A stretch of DNA of 49,509 nucleotides from Thermoflexus sp. (GTDB lineage: Bacteria > Chloroflexota > Anaerolineae > Thermoflexales > Thermoflexaceae), in assembly GCF_034432235.1 (NCBI RefSeq), contig NZ_DAOUCJ010000044.1, positions 1-49,509 on the forward strand, given 5' to 3'. How positions within the stretch are numbered: the first letter of the stretch is position 1; each line of letters starts with the position of its first letter. The notes under the pieces are model-generated. The model was not told the DNA's origin and did no database searches. It saw only the letters and a list, made by a program, of their open reading frames with translations. Both the position numbers and the translations under genes were made by a program. This document shows positions 1-8,801 of this stretch, one piece after another.

Positions 1-1
1 G

Positions 2-298
2 AACGGGAGACTTCCCTTAAGCCAGCGGGTTTTCCGTTGTGCGGCCTGCGGGCTGGAGGTGGATCGGGATCTCCACGCGGCCATCCACCTCCGCAATTAC
101 GGATTGGCTGTCCTAAACAGCCCTACCGGGAGTTCCCCGGGAGGTGACGCCGGTCGCGGGGTCCCCAGCCGGTCGAAGACCGGCTGGGGTGCCCCCGATC
201 CCTCTGGCGGCGGAACGGGCAAAAGCCCGGTCGACGCGCCACGGGTCGAGGAAGCCGGAAGTGGCCGGTCATGGATTTCGCCCCGTGGAGTGAAATAA
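2..298 (+). CDS. tnpB: TnpB RNA-guided nuclease, C-terminal fragment
   Basis: The frame runs in from the window edge, so only the C-terminus is present. It reads LPLSQRVFRC, then AACGLEVDRDLHAAIHL. This is the second CxxC of the TnpB zinc finger and the DRDxxAA motif that carries the last RuvC aspartate. TnpB is the RNA-guided DNA nuclease of IS200/IS605 elements and relative of Cas12; its guide RNA comes from the element's right end. Here about 65 residues follow the RuvC motif and are rich in Gly, Pro, Ser and Arg. They coincide with strong DNA hairpins, so the tail is probably constrained as RNA rather than as protein. The stop is TAA at 296-298. Catalytic activity cannot be judged because the N-terminal part is missing. 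Confidence 0.85.
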   Translation, partial: NGRLPLSQRVFRCAACGLEVDRDLHAAIHLRNYGLAVLNSPTGSSPGGDAGRGVPSRSKTGWGAPDPSGGGTGKSPVDAPRVEEAGSGRSWISPRGVK

Positions 299-322
299 AT
301 GACGACGAGCCACAGAACGGTT
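146..322 (+). ncRNA. Predicted omega (guide) RNA scaffold of the left tnpB element
   Basis: Three hairpins are stacked here. One has a 12-bp perfect stem with loop GAA (163-189), one a CGGGC/GCCCG stem with loop AAAA (216-229), and one is an imperfect terminal hairpin (276-295). The same three recur in the right copy with different loops (TTC and GGAGA). In characterised IS200/IS605 elements the omega RNA covers the tnpB 3' end and right end, and its guide is the flanking DNA just past the boundary. Here that guide would begin at about 323. The 5' end is not defined by the sequence, and the RNA role is inferred from family knowledge. Confidence 0.5.
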
Positions 323-405
323 TTGCAGGACAACGGTCCCCGACGACATCATCTCCGCCTGCATTTCCAACAGCCTAAGTCCCCTTCGCGCCGGGCTTCG
401 CTCTC

Positions 406-972
406 CTATGTGAACACCGGCCCCAGCTCCAGCACAAAGCCCGGAAGCTCCGGGTCCAGGGACACCGCCTCCACCCCCTCATACCGCTCCACCCGCCCCC
501 CCGGCCGATACACCTCCACCACCCGCCCATAGGGATCAATCAGCACCCCCAGCCGCGCCCCGTTCGCCACATACACCCCCATCTTCTCCCGCAGCTCCCC
601 CACCCCCTGCGACGCCGACCGCACCTCAAACACCACGTCCGGACACAACGGCCCGAAACCCTCCCGCTCCTCCGGACGCAGCCTCTCCCACCGCTCCCGC
701 GACACCCACGAAGCATCCGGGGAAAACAGCGAACCGTCCGGAAGCCGAAAACCCGTCGAGGAATCAAACACCACCCCCAGACCAGTGCGCTCGTTCCATC
801 GTTCTAACTGGTAGGCCACCTTCAGGCTGCGCCGTCCGCTCTCTCCGCCCGTCGGGGTCACGATCAGCCTCCCGTCCGCGGTGCGCTCGAATTGATACCC
901 CGGGTTCCGCTCCGACAGCTCCCGCAGCTCCTCGTCCGTCACCCGATGCAACAGGTCCAGCCGGATCCCCAT
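406..972 (-). CDS. Uma2 family (DUF820) putative restriction endonuclease
   Basis: A 188-residue protein with the Uma2/DUF820 layout: a PDASWV segment (Asp86), then PDVVFEV (Asp112, Glu116), then Lys130 in ELREK, ending in an LIDP strand. This is the PD-(D/E)xK nuclease signature. Members are abundant in Chloroflexota and Cyanobacteria, often in many copies, and their cellular role is largely unknown. The start is the ATG at 972, preceded by GGAGGTGGGG. The same frame stays open far upstream across gltX, but that extension is antisense to a real gene and is rejected. No partner methylase is adjacent. It is transcribed divergently from gltX. Confidence 0.88.
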   Translation of the reverse strand: MGIRLDLLHRVTDEELRELSERNPGYQFERTADGRLIVTPTGGESGRRSLKVAYQLERWNERTGLGVVFDSSTGFRLPDGSLFSPDASWVSRERWERLRPEEREGFGPLCPDVVFEVRSASQGVGELREKMGVYVANGARLGVLIDPYGRVVEVYRPGGRVERYEGVEAVSLDPELPGFVLELGPVFT

Positions 973-1009
973 CCCCCACCTCCCCCGCATCCGGGATCTC
1001 CTGAGGATC

Positions 1010-1015
1010 ATTATA
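1010..1015 (-). promoter_or_regulatory. Possible -10 box for the Uma2 gene
   Basis: A perfect TATAAT reads on the minus strand about 38 bases upstream of the Uma2 start. The only -35-like element (TTGCCG) is 20 bases away, which is longer than usual, so the match rests on the -10. Confidence 0.4.
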
Positions 1016-1137
1016 CGGGAGAATCGACGGGCGAGCGGCAAAACGACTCCCATCCTGCATGGATACGAGATCCACCGTGGGGGTTCCCGCTGGCCGTGTC
1101 CCGTTCTGAAATCCCGGTGAGCAGGCTCTTCCTGGGC

Positions 1138-1143
1138 TACAAT
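1138..1143 (+). promoter_or_regulatory. Possible -10 box for gltX
   Basis: TACAAT lies 60 bases upstream of the gltX start, in the divergent gap with the Uma2 gene. No convincing -35 sits at 16-18 bases, so this is a weak call. Confidence 0.3.
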
Positions 1144-1203
1144 ATCAGCAAAAGCTATGGGAATGCAATTCACCCGGTTCAAAGCAGCGGAGGTAAATCC
1201 CGG

Positions 1204-2691
1204 ATGAGCGTACGCGTTCGCTTTGCCCCAAGCCCGACTGGGTTCCTGCACGTCGGAGGGGCTCGCACGGCGCTGTTCAACTGGCTCTTCGCCCGCCACC
1301 ATGGCGGGCAGTTCATCCTGCGGATCGAGGACACGGATCGCAAGCGGCTCATCCCTGGCGCGCTGGAGGATATCTTGGACTCCCTCCGGTGGCTGGGCCT
1401 GGATTGGGATGAGGGGCCCGATGTCGGAGGGCCTTACGGTCCTTACATCCAATCCCAGCGGCTGGAGATCTACCAGGAACATGCCCATCGCCTGGTTGCA
1501 ATGGGCCACGCTTACTACTGCTTCTGCTCCGAGGAGCGCCTGGAGCGGTTGCGCCGTGAGCAGGAGGCCCGCAAACAGCCTACCGGTTACGACCGGTTCT
1601 GCCGTTACAACGTCTCGCCCGAGGAAGCCCAGCGCCGTATCGCTGCCGGAGAGCCTTACGTGATCCGCCTGAAGGTCCCCATGGAAGGGACCACCACCTT
1701 TCACGACCTGGTGCACGGCGAGATCTCGGTGCAGAACCGGACGCAGGACGACTTTGTGCTGCTGAAATCGGACGGCTACCCGACCTATCATCTGGCGAAC
1801 GTGGTGGACGATCACCTCATGCGCATCACCCATGTGATGCGGGCGGATGAGTGGATCCCCAGCACCCCGCGGCATATCCTGCTCTATCGGGCCTTCGGCT
1901 GGGAGCCTCCGCAGTTCGCCCATTTGCCCATCATCCTGAGCCCCACCGGCAAGGGGAAGATGAGCAAGCGGGTGCTGCAGGAGCAGGGGCGCTGGGAGAC
2001 GGCGGTCTTCGTGCGGGATTTCCGGGAGGAAGGCTATCTGCCGGAGGCATTGGTGAATTTCCTGGCGCTGACCGGCTGGGCCTACGACGACAAGACCGAG
2101 CTGTTCACGATGGAGGAGCTGATCGAGAAGTTCGACATCTCCGGCATCAATCCCAAACCGGCGGCCTTCAACTACGAGAAGCTCGAGTGGATGAACGGCG
2201 TCTACATCCGCCGCCTGACGGTGGAGGCGCTGGCGGATCGCTTGCGTCCCTACCTGGAGGCCCTGGGCCTGCGCCCGGACCCGGAGACGCTCCACAGGGC
2301 GATCCCCCTGATTCAGGAGCGCATCAAGACCCTCCGGGAGGGAGCGGAGATGCTGGAGTTCCTCTGGCGAGAGGAAGTCTCGCCCGCGCTGGAGGATCTG
2401 GTGCCGAAGGGGAGCACCCCGGAGGAGGTCCGGACTTGGCTGGTGGAAGCCGCGCAGGCGCTGGAGCGCCTTCCGGAATTCACCCATGAGGCCATCGAGG
2501 CCGCGCTGCGCGGGCTGGCGGACCGCCTGGGGGTGAAGGCCGGCACGCTGTTTATGGCGGTCCGGGTGGCGGTGACCGGCCGGCGGGTCACCCCACCGCT
2601 CTTCGAGTCGATCGCCCTGCTGGGCCGCCCGCGGACGCTGGCTCGCCTGGAAGGGGCGATCCGCCTGCTGGAACGGGTTCCTTCGTCTTGA
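1204..2691 (+). CDS. gltX: Glutamyl-tRNA synthetase (GluRS)
   Basis: This 495-residue class I aminoacyl-tRNA synthetase charges tRNA with glutamate in the cytoplasm. The N-terminus carries the HIGH-type motif as HVGG (residues 16-19) inside PSPTGFLHVGGART. The KMSKS loop reads KMSKR (252-256), a common GluRS variant. The region after about residue 320 is the alpha-helical anticodon-binding part. Length is normal for the bacterial enzyme. The ATG at 1204 is preceded by GGAGGT at good spacing; the open frame continues upstream but lacks homology there. From sequence alone it cannot be decided whether it also charges tRNA-Gln (non-discriminating form); no gatCAB or glnS gene is in the window. 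The M50 protease gene follows after 72 bases. Confidence 0.97.
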   Translation: MSVRVRFAPSPTGFLHVGGARTALFNWLFARHHGGQFILRIEDTDRKRLIPGALEDILDSLRWLGLDWDEGPDVGGPYGPYIQSQRLEIYQEHAHRLVAMGHAYYCFCSEERLERLRREQEARKQPTGYDRFCRYNVSPEEAQRRIAAGEPYVIRLKVPMEGTTTFHDLVHGEISVQNRTQDDFVLLKSDGYPTYHLANVVDDHLMRITHVMRADEWIPSTPRHILLYRAFGWEPPQFAHLPIILSPTGKGKMSKRVLQEQGRWETAVFVRDFREEGYLPEALVNFLALTGWAYDDKTELFTMEELIEKFDISGINPKPAAFNYEKLEWMNGVYIRRLTVEALADRLRPYLEALGLRPDPETLHRAIPLIQERIKTLREGAEMLEFLWREEVSPALEDLVPKGSTPEEVRTWLVEAAQALERLPEFTHEAIEAALRGLADRLGVKAGTLFMAVRVAVTGRRVTPPLFESIALLGRPRTLARLEGAIRLLERVPSS

Positions 2692-2763
2692 CCGGGAGAA
2701 ACGGGCAGGAGTTCGGTCGGCTGATCCAGCATACTGTATCGCACCAGAAAGAGGGGGGAGCCG

Positions 2764-3801
2764 TTGAAACCCCGTTCCTTCACCATACGCCTGTTCACGC
2801 TCGCCGGGACGCCGGTCCGGGTCCACTGGAGCCTGATCGCGTTGCTGACCATCGCTATGCTGGGCGCGGGCGTGCTGGGCGGATGGCGAGCAGCCCTCCG
2901 CCAGGGGCTCGGATGGGGTCTCTTGTTCGGCCTCGTGCTGTTGCATGAGATCGGCCATCTCATGGCCGCTCGCCTGCTCCGCATCCCTGTCTCCTCAATC
3001 CTCCTGTGGCCGCTGGGAGGGTTCACGGCGGTGCAATTGCCGGCCGGCCGCTTCGGCGCGGAGTTTGCCATCGCCCTGGCCGGCCCGGCGATGAACCTCC
3101 TGATCGCCATGGGCCTCAGCGCAATGGGCATGGGAGGGAGCGCCATCAGGAGCCCCGGGGAGCGCTGGAGCCTCGGGTCCACCCTATGGATGTTCAATCT
3201 CCTCCTGGGGGTTTTCAATTTGCTGCCGGTGTTTCCACTGGACGGCGGGCGGATTATGCGCAGCCTGCTGGCCATGGGGTTTGGGGAAGGACGAGGGACC
3301 CAGCTGGCGTTGCGAGTGGGCCAGGCCGGTGCGATGGGCATCGGCGGCCTGGCGGTCTGGCAGTTCATGCGTCAGGATCCCGGAGGGCTGGTGACGATGA
3401 CCGTGGCGATGTGGCTATTCGGTCAGACGCTGCAGGAAGCGCGCCTGCTCCGCCGCCACGAGCATCTCCAGCGGATCCCGGTGGCCCCCTATCCGCAGCC
3501 GATCCTGATCGCTATCAACGATCGCGTTGCCCTTCCGGCAGCCCGTCGTTTGCTGGCCCACAGCGGACAGCCGCTCCTCCCGGTGGAATCCGCTGGTCGG
3601 TGGGCGGAGGGCCTCTTCCGGGATGCGGGAGGAATCCGACGGCGGACGCTGCGGATCGTGGATGGCGAGAGCTCCATCGCCGCCGCCTGGTCCTGCCTGG
3701 CCCGAAGCGAAGCGCCGGGCCTGCTGGTGCTTCGCAACGGCCGACCCATCGGCTGGCTTGCCCGGGAGCAGGTGGAATCTCTCCTTCAGGACAGCCCATA
3801 A
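2764..3801 (+). CDS. Site-2 protease family (M50) intramembrane metalloprotease
   Basis: A 345-residue multi-pass membrane protein. The zinc motif HEIGH is at residues 61-65 inside a hydrophobic helix, and the second metal-site motif NLLPVFPLDGG ends near residue 162. These define the S2P/M50 family, which cut substrates within the membrane. The C-terminal third (about 230-345) is soluble and looks like a weak CBS-pair region, as in the SpoIVFB-like/M50B-CBS subgroup. The start is TTG at 2764 behind AGGGGGGAG; no better ATG precedes the first helix. The substrate is unknown. It lies between gltX and a phosphatase-like gene on the same strand, with gaps of 72 and 78 bases. Confidence 0.9.
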   Translation: MKPRSFTIRLFTLAGTPVRVHWSLIALLTIAMLGAGVLGGWRAALRQGLGWGLLFGLVLLHEIGHLMAARLLRIPVSSILLWPLGGFTAVQLPAGRFGAEFAIALAGPAMNLLIAMGLSAMGMGGSAIRSPGERWSLGSTLWMFNLLLGVFNLLPVFPLDGGRIMRSLLAMGFGEGRGTQLALRVGQAGAMGIGGLAVWQFMRQDPGGLVTMTVAMWLFGQTLQEARLLRRHEHLQRIPVAPYPQPILIAINDRVALPAARRLLAHSGQPLLPVESAGRWAEGLFRDAGGIRRRTLRIVDGESSIAAAWSCLARSEAPGLLVLRNGRPIGWLAREQVESLLQDSP

Positions 3802-3879
3802 GCGGGAGTTCTTCTTCGCTCCGCGATCCCTGGCCCCAGAGCGGGTGCAGGGAGTTCGGGAGAAGATAGACCCAGCACG

Positions 3880-5622
3880 ATGAAGCGGATCCTCCGATGG
3901 GTTTACCGAGCGAAATATCGCCTCCTGGGCCGGCGGATGGGACAGCCGGAGGCCCCGCCGACCCTTGAGCGGGGCCTAGTGCTGATCCAGATCGATGGGC
4001 TCTCTTTCCTCCACTTGCAGCGTGCCCTGCAGGAGGGCCGCATGCCCTATCTGGCCCGCCAGATCCGCAAGGGGCGCTTTCAGGTCGCGCCGTGGTTCGC
4101 CGGTTTCCCCACCACAACCCCGGTGGTGACCGCCGCGCTGCTCTACGGCCAGCTGGATGCGATCCCGGGGTTCCGATGGTATGAGCGGATGCGAAAGGAG
4201 CCGGTGGTGATGAAGCGCCCAGCGCACGTCCGTCGAGTCGCCGCGCGATTGCGGTCCGACGGGGGGGGCGGGTTGCTCCGGGGCGGAGCCTGCTATGCCA
4301 GCATGTTTGATGGAGGGGCGGAGCGCACCATTTTCACGCTGAGCACTATGGGCTTGCCCGGGCTGCTGAGCGGTGTGCAGGGGCTAGGCCTTTTCCTGAT
4401 GGTGCTGCTGAACCCGGGGCGGATCTGGCGGATCCTCCGGATGGTGGCCCGGGACATCCTGGACGAATTGTGGTATGGGATCCGCTCCTGGGAGACCTGG
4501 TGGCGGTTCCTGCGGGACCCGACCGGGCTCTTTCGGACCGCGTTTCTGGCCCTGGGAAGCGCCCTGCTCCACGAGCTGTTGACCTTCAGCCTCAGTATGG
4601 ATATCCATCGGGGGATCTCCCCCCTGTATGCGATTTACGTCCTGTATGATGAGGCCGCGCATCGCTACGGCCCGGACCATCCGGTGGCCTTCCGGGCCCT
4701 GCGCCGGCTGGACGCCTATCTGCGGGAGATCGATCGGATGGCCGGGTTCGCCCGGCGCCCCTACGATCTTTACATCTTCTCCGACCATGGCATGACCCCT
4801 TCGGAGCCCTTCGCCCGACGCTTCGGACGAAGCCTGGGAGATTTTGTCCAGGAGCATATGGTTCAACCGGTGACCCTGGATGAGACGGTGGAACCGGATG
4901 ATCGGCGCTGGCGGTCGTGGCGATACCTGATGGTGGAGATGCGTGGCTTGGAGCGAACCCTCTCCCCTCGCAGCGCTCAGGTGGTCCGGGCGGCCCGGGC
5001 CTATGTGCAGCGACAGGCTCCACGCCCCCGCGAGGGAGAGGGCGGCCCCTCCGGGCGTCGGGCGGATGTGGTGGTTCGGGCCTCTGGACCCCTGGCCCAT
5101 CTTTACATCACGGCCGCCTCGCACCCCCTGTCGTTGAGCGAGATCGCCGTTCAGTGGCCGCACCTGCTCGATGCCCTGATCGAGCATCCAGGGATCGGCC
5201 TGGTCATCGGGCGGGAGGGCGAAGACGTGTTTCTGATGGGCCGGCAGGGAGCGCACGTCATCCGCGCCGATGGCCGGTCTTCGATCTACGGCCAGGATCC
5301 CTTAACGGATCCGGAGCGCATGGCACCGGAGGGACGCTGGCTGGATGGGGAACGGATCGTTCAGGAGCTGGCCCGCCTGGCGCGGTTGCCCGATAGCGGC
5401 GATCTCATCCTCCTGGGAGCCTGGGATGGCCAGACGGTGATCACCTTTGAGGATCAGCGCGGAACGCACGGGGGGCTGGGCGGGGCGCAGGAGATCGCCT
5501 TCCTGGTTTTCCCCTCGGATCGACCGCTGCGCCCCCAGCGATGGCGCGATGCTCGGGACTTTCACGCCTATCTGACCGAAACATATCAGAGGACGCCTGC
5601 GTCGCATTCTATGCCGGATTGA
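3880..5622 (+). CDS. Alkaline phosphatase superfamily hydrolase (phosphodiesterase/nucleotide pyrophosphatase-like)
   Basis: A 580-residue protein with the metal-site signatures of the alkaline phosphatase fold: IDG (Asp39), a PTTTP nucleophile loop (Thr78-80), a YDEAAHRYGPDHP block, and SDHGM. These match the type I phosphodiesterase/nucleotide pyrophosphatase branch, where Thr is the nucleophile and two metals are bound. A hydrophobic stretch in the middle (about 160-235) could be membrane-associated. The N-terminus is basic and without a clear signal peptide. Substrate is not predictable; related proteins act on nucleotides, phospholipids or phosphonates. The parvulin lipoprotein gene starts 12 bases after its stop, suggesting cotranscription and an envelope role. 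Confidence 0.82.
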   Translation: MKRILRWVYRAKYRLLGRRMGQPEAPPTLERGLVLIQIDGLSFLHLQRALQEGRMPYLARQIRKGRFQVAPWFAGFPTTTPVVTAALLYGQLDAIPGFRWYERMRKEPVVMKRPAHVRRVAARLRSDGGGGLLRGGACYASMFDGGAERTIFTLSTMGLPGLLSGVQGLGLFLMVLLNPGRIWRILRMVARDILDELWYGIRSWETWWRFLRDPTGLFRTAFLALGSALLHELLTFSLSMDIHRGISPLYAIYVLYDEAAHRYGPDHPVAFRALRRLDAYLREIDRMAGFARRPYDLYIFSDHGMTPSEPFARRFGRSLGDFVQEHMVQPVTLDETVEPDDRRWRSWRYLMVEMRGLERTLSPRSAQVVRAARAYVQRQAPRPREGEGGPSGRRADVVVRASGPLAHLYITAASHPLSLSEIAVQWPHLLDALIEHPGIGLVIGREGEDVFLMGRQGAHVIRADGRSSIYGQDPLTDPERMAPEGRWLDGERIVQELARLARLPDSGDLILLGAWDGQTVITFEDQRGTHGGLGGAQEIAFLVFPSDRPLRPQRWRDARDFHAYLTETYQRTPASHSMPD

Positions 5623-5634
5623 GGAGGAGATCGC

Positions 5635-6534
5635 ATGAAAAGATCGGCGGTGATGCTTCTAACGTTCATTGCGGCGGCCTGCACGCCCGCTCCGGCGCTC
5701 ACGCCGACCCTTTCGCCGCCGGCCCCTGCAACGCCAACCCCCGCGCTGGCGGCCCGCGTGAACGGTGCACCGATTTTCCTTCAGGAGTTCGAGAAGCGAG
5801 TGGCTGCATATGAACGCGAGTGGATCCGCAACGGCCTGGATCCCCAGTCCGGGGAGGGACGACAGCGCCTGGCCCAGCTTCCCCGCCAGATCCTGGAGGG
5901 GATGATCGAGGAGCTTCTGATCCAGCAGCATGCCGCGGCGCTGGGGATCACGGTATCCCCGGCGGAGGTTGAGGCCACCATGCGCCAGTTCATCGAGGAA
6001 AGCGGCGGGGTCGAATCGTTCCGCCAGCGGCTGGCCTCCATGGGGATGACCGAGGAGGAATTCCGGCGCAATCAGGAGACGGCCATCCTGGCTCAGAAAG
6101 TCTTCGAGCGCCTGACCGCCGATATCCCGGCGGCGGCCGAGCAGGTTCACGCCCGGCATATCCAGGTGGCCCGGGAGGACATCGCCCGTCAGCTGCTGGC
6201 CCGCCTGCAACATGGGGAAGATTTCATCGAGCTGGCTCGACAATATTCCGAGAACGAAGCCACCCGGGATCTGGGAGGCGACCTGGGGTGGTTCGCCCGA
6301 GGAACCCTGGCGATCCCGGAGCTGGAGGAGGCGGCCTTTTCCACTCCTCCGGGACAGGTTGTGCTGGTGAAAACCCCCCATGGCTATCACCTGCTCCTGG
6401 TGGTGGAGAAAGATCCCGCCCGGCCGCTCTCCGAAGACCAGAAGGATCTGCTCCGCCAGAGGCGGATCCGGGAACAGCTTCAGGCCTGGCGGGCCGAAGC
6501 GCAGGTGGAGATCTTTATCCCCCTTTCCCCTTGA
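5635..6534 (+). CDS. Peptidyl-prolyl isomerase lipoprotein (parvulin, PrsA/SurA-like)
   Basis: A 299-residue exported folding factor. The N-terminal signal peptide ends in a lipobox with Cys16 (IAAAC), followed by a Pro/Thr-rich linker. A SurA-N-type helical chaperone region (about 38-165) comes next, and then a parvulin rotamase domain (about 175-270). The latter shows the family blocks ARHI, QYSEN, GGDLGWFARG and HGYHLL. It would catalyse prolyl cis-trans isomerisation of exported proteins outside the cytoplasmic membrane. The ATG at 5635 has GAGGAGGAGA just upstream. It is coupled to the preceding phosphatase-like gene and followed by a strong terminator. Confidence 0.93.
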   Translation: MKRSAVMLLTFIAAACTPAPALTPTLSPPAPATPTPALAARVNGAPIFLQEFEKRVAAYEREWIRNGLDPQSGEGRQRLAQLPRQILEGMIEELLIQQHAAALGITVSPAEVEATMRQFIEESGGVESFRQRLASMGMTEEEFRRNQETAILAQKVFERLTADIPAAAEQVHARHIQVAREDIARQLLARLQHGEDFIELARQYSENEATRDLGGDLGWFARGTLAIPELEEAAFSTPPGQVVLVKTPHGYHLLLVVEKDPARPLSEDQKDLLRQRRIREQLQAWRAEAQVEIFIPLSP

Positions 6535-6567
6535 GGGATCCCTCCGGTGGTCATTCCAGAGGATCGA

Positions 6568-6597
6568 GGGCATGCCGTTATCTGGCATGCCCTTTTC
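6568..6597 (+). terminator. Intrinsic terminator after the parvulin gene
   Basis: A perfect 9-bp stem GGGCATGCC/GGCATGCCC with a 7-base loop is followed directly by TTTT. It closes the gltX-to-parvulin block before rsmI. Confidence 0.8.
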
Positions 6598-6626
6598 GTC
6601 CGGATCGGCGGAACCGGGAGGTGCGG

Positions 6627-7472
6627 ATGGGAACGCTGTATGTGGTGGGCACGCCCATCGGCAACCTGGAGGATATCACCCTGCGCGCCCTGCGGGTGTT
6701 GCGCGAATGCGCCATCATCGCCGCGGAGGACACGCGCCGGACCCGCATCCTGCTGGAGCATTACGGGATCCATACCCCGATGATCAGCTATTTCGAACAC
6801 AACGAGCCGGTGCGCATCCCCCAGATTCTAGAGGCCCTGACCCGGGGCGACGTGGCGCTGGTTTCGGAGGCCGGGATGCCCGGCCTTTCGGATCCGGGCT
6901 TTGCGCTGATCCGCGCCGCGCTGGATCGGGGCTTCCCGGTGGTGCCTGTCCCCGGACCCTCCGCCCCGGTGACGGCCCTGGTGGCCTCGGGGCTCCCAGC
7001 GGATCGCTTCGTTTTCCTCGGCTTTCTGCCGCGCAAGCCCGGAGAACGACGGCGGTTGCTCGCGGGAGTCGCGACCCTCCCCTGGACCCTGGTGGCCTTT
7101 GAGGCCCCTCACCGCCTCCGGGAATCCCTTCGGGATATCCTGGAGGTTCTGGGGGATCGCCCCATGGCGGCGGCCCGCGAGCTGACCAAGCTCCATGAGG
7201 AAATCCGCCGGGGCACCGTGCGGGAGATCCTGGAGCACTTCACCCGGGTGGAGCCCCGGGGGGAGTTCACCCTGGTCATCGCCGGAGCGCCCGAGGAGGT
7301 CCCGCAGTGGGAGGAAGAGGAGGTGCGAAGCCGCCTTCAGGAGCTGCTCGCCGCCGGAATGCCCCCGGCCCAGGCGGCCCGGGAGCTCGCGCGGGCTTCC
7401 GGATGGCCGCGCCCGGTGATCTATCGGATGGCCCTGGACCTTCGAGGGGAATCCCATCGATCCGACCTCTGA
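6627..7472 (+). CDS. rsmI: 16S rRNA 2'-O-ribose C1402 methyltransferase RsmI
   Basis: A 281-residue SAM-dependent methyltransferase of the tetrapyrrole-methylase fold. It shows GTPIGNLEDI near the N-terminus, then AAEDTR, SEAGMPGLSDPG and PVPGPSAP, all hallmark RsmI blocks. It methylates the ribose of C1402 in the decoding centre of 16S rRNA. Length matches the family. The ATG at 6627 sits behind GGGAGGTGCGG; an upstream in-frame extension overlaps the parvulin gene and the terminator and is discarded. A short C-terminal helical tail, common in RsmI, follows the catalytic part. Confidence 0.96.
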   Translation: MGTLYVVGTPIGNLEDITLRALRVLRECAIIAAEDTRRTRILLEHYGIHTPMISYFEHNEPVRIPQILEALTRGDVALVSEAGMPGLSDPGFALIRAALDRGFPVVPVPGPSAPVTALVASGLPADRFVFLGFLPRKPGERRRLLAGVATLPWTLVAFEAPHRLRESLRDILEVLGDRPMAAARELTKLHEEIRRGTVREILEHFTRVEPRGEFTLVIAGAPEEVPQWEEEEVRSRLQELLAAGMPPAQAARELARASGWPRPVIYRMALDLRGESHRSDL

Positions 7473-7598
7473 CAAAACAGGGCAGAACCACCGGCCCGAG
7501 GGGCCATGGGGAAGAGAGAACCTGCTTTTTGAGGATCCCAGGCATATTGCGATGTCCCAACTGGCCCACCATGCCGCACCGGAACGGAGTTTTCTCCC

Positions 7599-8801
7599 AT
7601 GGGGCCTTCGTCCTCCACATCGTGGCGGATGATCCGGCTATTGATGCTCTCGGAAATCCTCTGGGCACTGGGGGAGGGCCTCTTCTTCTATCTGATCCCC
7701 GTGTATATGCAGGAACTGGGGGCCACCCCGTCCGAGATCGGGATGGCCATGGGGATCGGGGAGCTGATCCTGACCGCGATCTACCTCCCGGTCGGCTGGG
7801 TGACAGACCGCCTCCCCCACAAGCCGCTGATGCTGGGCGGATGGCTCGCCGGGCTGATGGGGGTCCTGACGATGGCCGGGGCCGCCGACTGGCGCGCGTT
7901 CGTCCCGGGCTTGACGCTTTACCTGGTGTCGGGCTACTGTCTTCCCATTATCAACGCCTATGTCGCCCGCATGGCCGGCCCGATCCCGCTGGAGCGCGCC
8001 TTCCCGCTGCTGAGCGCCAGCTACGCGCTGGGCGGCGTTCTGACGCCCGCCCTGGGTGGGTGGATGGCCCAGCAATGGGGGATGCGCCGGGTGCTCCTGG
8101 TGAGCGCGGGGCTGTTTTCCCTCTCCACCCTCGCCGCCATACGCCTCCCGGCAGATCCTCCCCCTCAACGCCCCGGGCATCGAAGCCTGGTGGAGTTCCG
8201 GCGAGGGATCCCTTGGCCGTTCGGCCTGGCCCTGTTAACGCTCTTCACCGCCGGCCAGCTGGGGCTGGTCCTGCTGCCGAATTTTCTGCAACAGCGGGGA
8301 GCATGGACCCGGACCCATCTGGGCCTCTTCGCCTCGCTTCAAGCCCTCGGGGCCATTGTGCTGGGCCCCATGCTGGGCCGATGGGATGAAGGGCGCGCGC
8401 GGCCTATCGGATTGCTGAGCGCATGGGGGCTGGGCTGGATCGCCTTCGCACTGCTCCAGATCGGATTCCGGTATCTTCCGATCGTGAGCGGGGCGATGTT
8501 CCTTCTGGGAGGCATGTATGCGGGCTATTCCCTGGCCGCGGCCCGCATCCTGCGCCTGGCCTCCCAGGAGACCCGGGCCACGTCCTCCGCGCTGGTTCAT
8601 ACCGCTCGCAGCCTGGCCATGACGCTGGCGGCCCCACTGGCCGGGCTCCTGTTCACCCTGGAGCCCGCCTATCCGCTGCGAGCCGCCGGGCTGGCGATCC
8701 CCCTGGCGATGGGCGCCGTCTTCTGGACAGGGAAGCTGATCCCACGGGAGGAGGCTGTTTCGCCCGGACAGGCTTGGGAGGAAGGGGGGCCTCGCCTATA
8801 A
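7599..8801 (+). CDS. MFS transporter
   Basis: A 400-residue protein made almost entirely of hydrophobic helices, with room for about 12 membrane spans. The loop between helices 2 and 3 reads GWVTDRLPHKP, an MFS motif-A-like sequence. A basic, Pro-rich loop near residue 190 separates the two six-helix halves. Substrate cannot be assigned; no linked pathway or regulator is adjacent. The start at 7599 has only a weak ribosome site. A second ATG at 7629 would remove ten residues and keep the first helix. The gene's last bases hold the tldD promoter. Confidence 0.85.
   Translation: MGPSSSTSWRMIRLLMLSEILWALGEGLFFYLIPVYMQELGATPSEIGMAMGIGELILTAIYLPVGWVTDRLPHKPLMLGGWLAGLMGVLTMAGAADWRAFVPGLTLYLVSGYCLPIINAYVARMAGPIPLERAFPLLSASYALGGVLTPALGGWMAQQWGMRRVLLVSAGLFSLSTLAAIRLPADPPPQRPGHRSLVEFRRGIPWPFGLALLTLFTAGQLGLVLLPNFLQQRGAWTRTHLGLFASLQALGAIVLGPMLGRWDEGRARPIGLLSAWGLGWIAFALLQIGFRYLPIVSGAMFLLGGMYAGYSLAAARILRLASQETRATSSALVHTARSLAMTLAAPLAGLLFTLEPAYPLRAAGLAIPLAMGAVFWTGKLIPREEAVSPGQAWEEGGPRL

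Larger units (their letters stand above)
1..322 (+). mobile_element. 3' end of an IS200/IS605-type tnpB element (left copy, truncated by the window)
   Basis: This is the right end of an IS605-type element. It holds the last part of tnpB followed by a terminal hairpin (276-295). Bases 146-322 match bases 49509-49334 read on the opposite strand, with few differences, and similarity stops abruptly after the shared AACGGTT at about 322. That point is taken as the right-end boundary; flanking DNA from 323 on is unrelated to the flank of the other copy. No transposase tnpA is visible, so this may be a tnpB-only element, but the left part lies outside the window. Confidence 0.8.

Noticed and set aside
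973..2958. Open minus-strand frame extending the Uma2 gene to about 850 codons
   Set aside because: The extension is antisense to gltX and the M50 protease, and the ribosome site and homology both place the start at 972.
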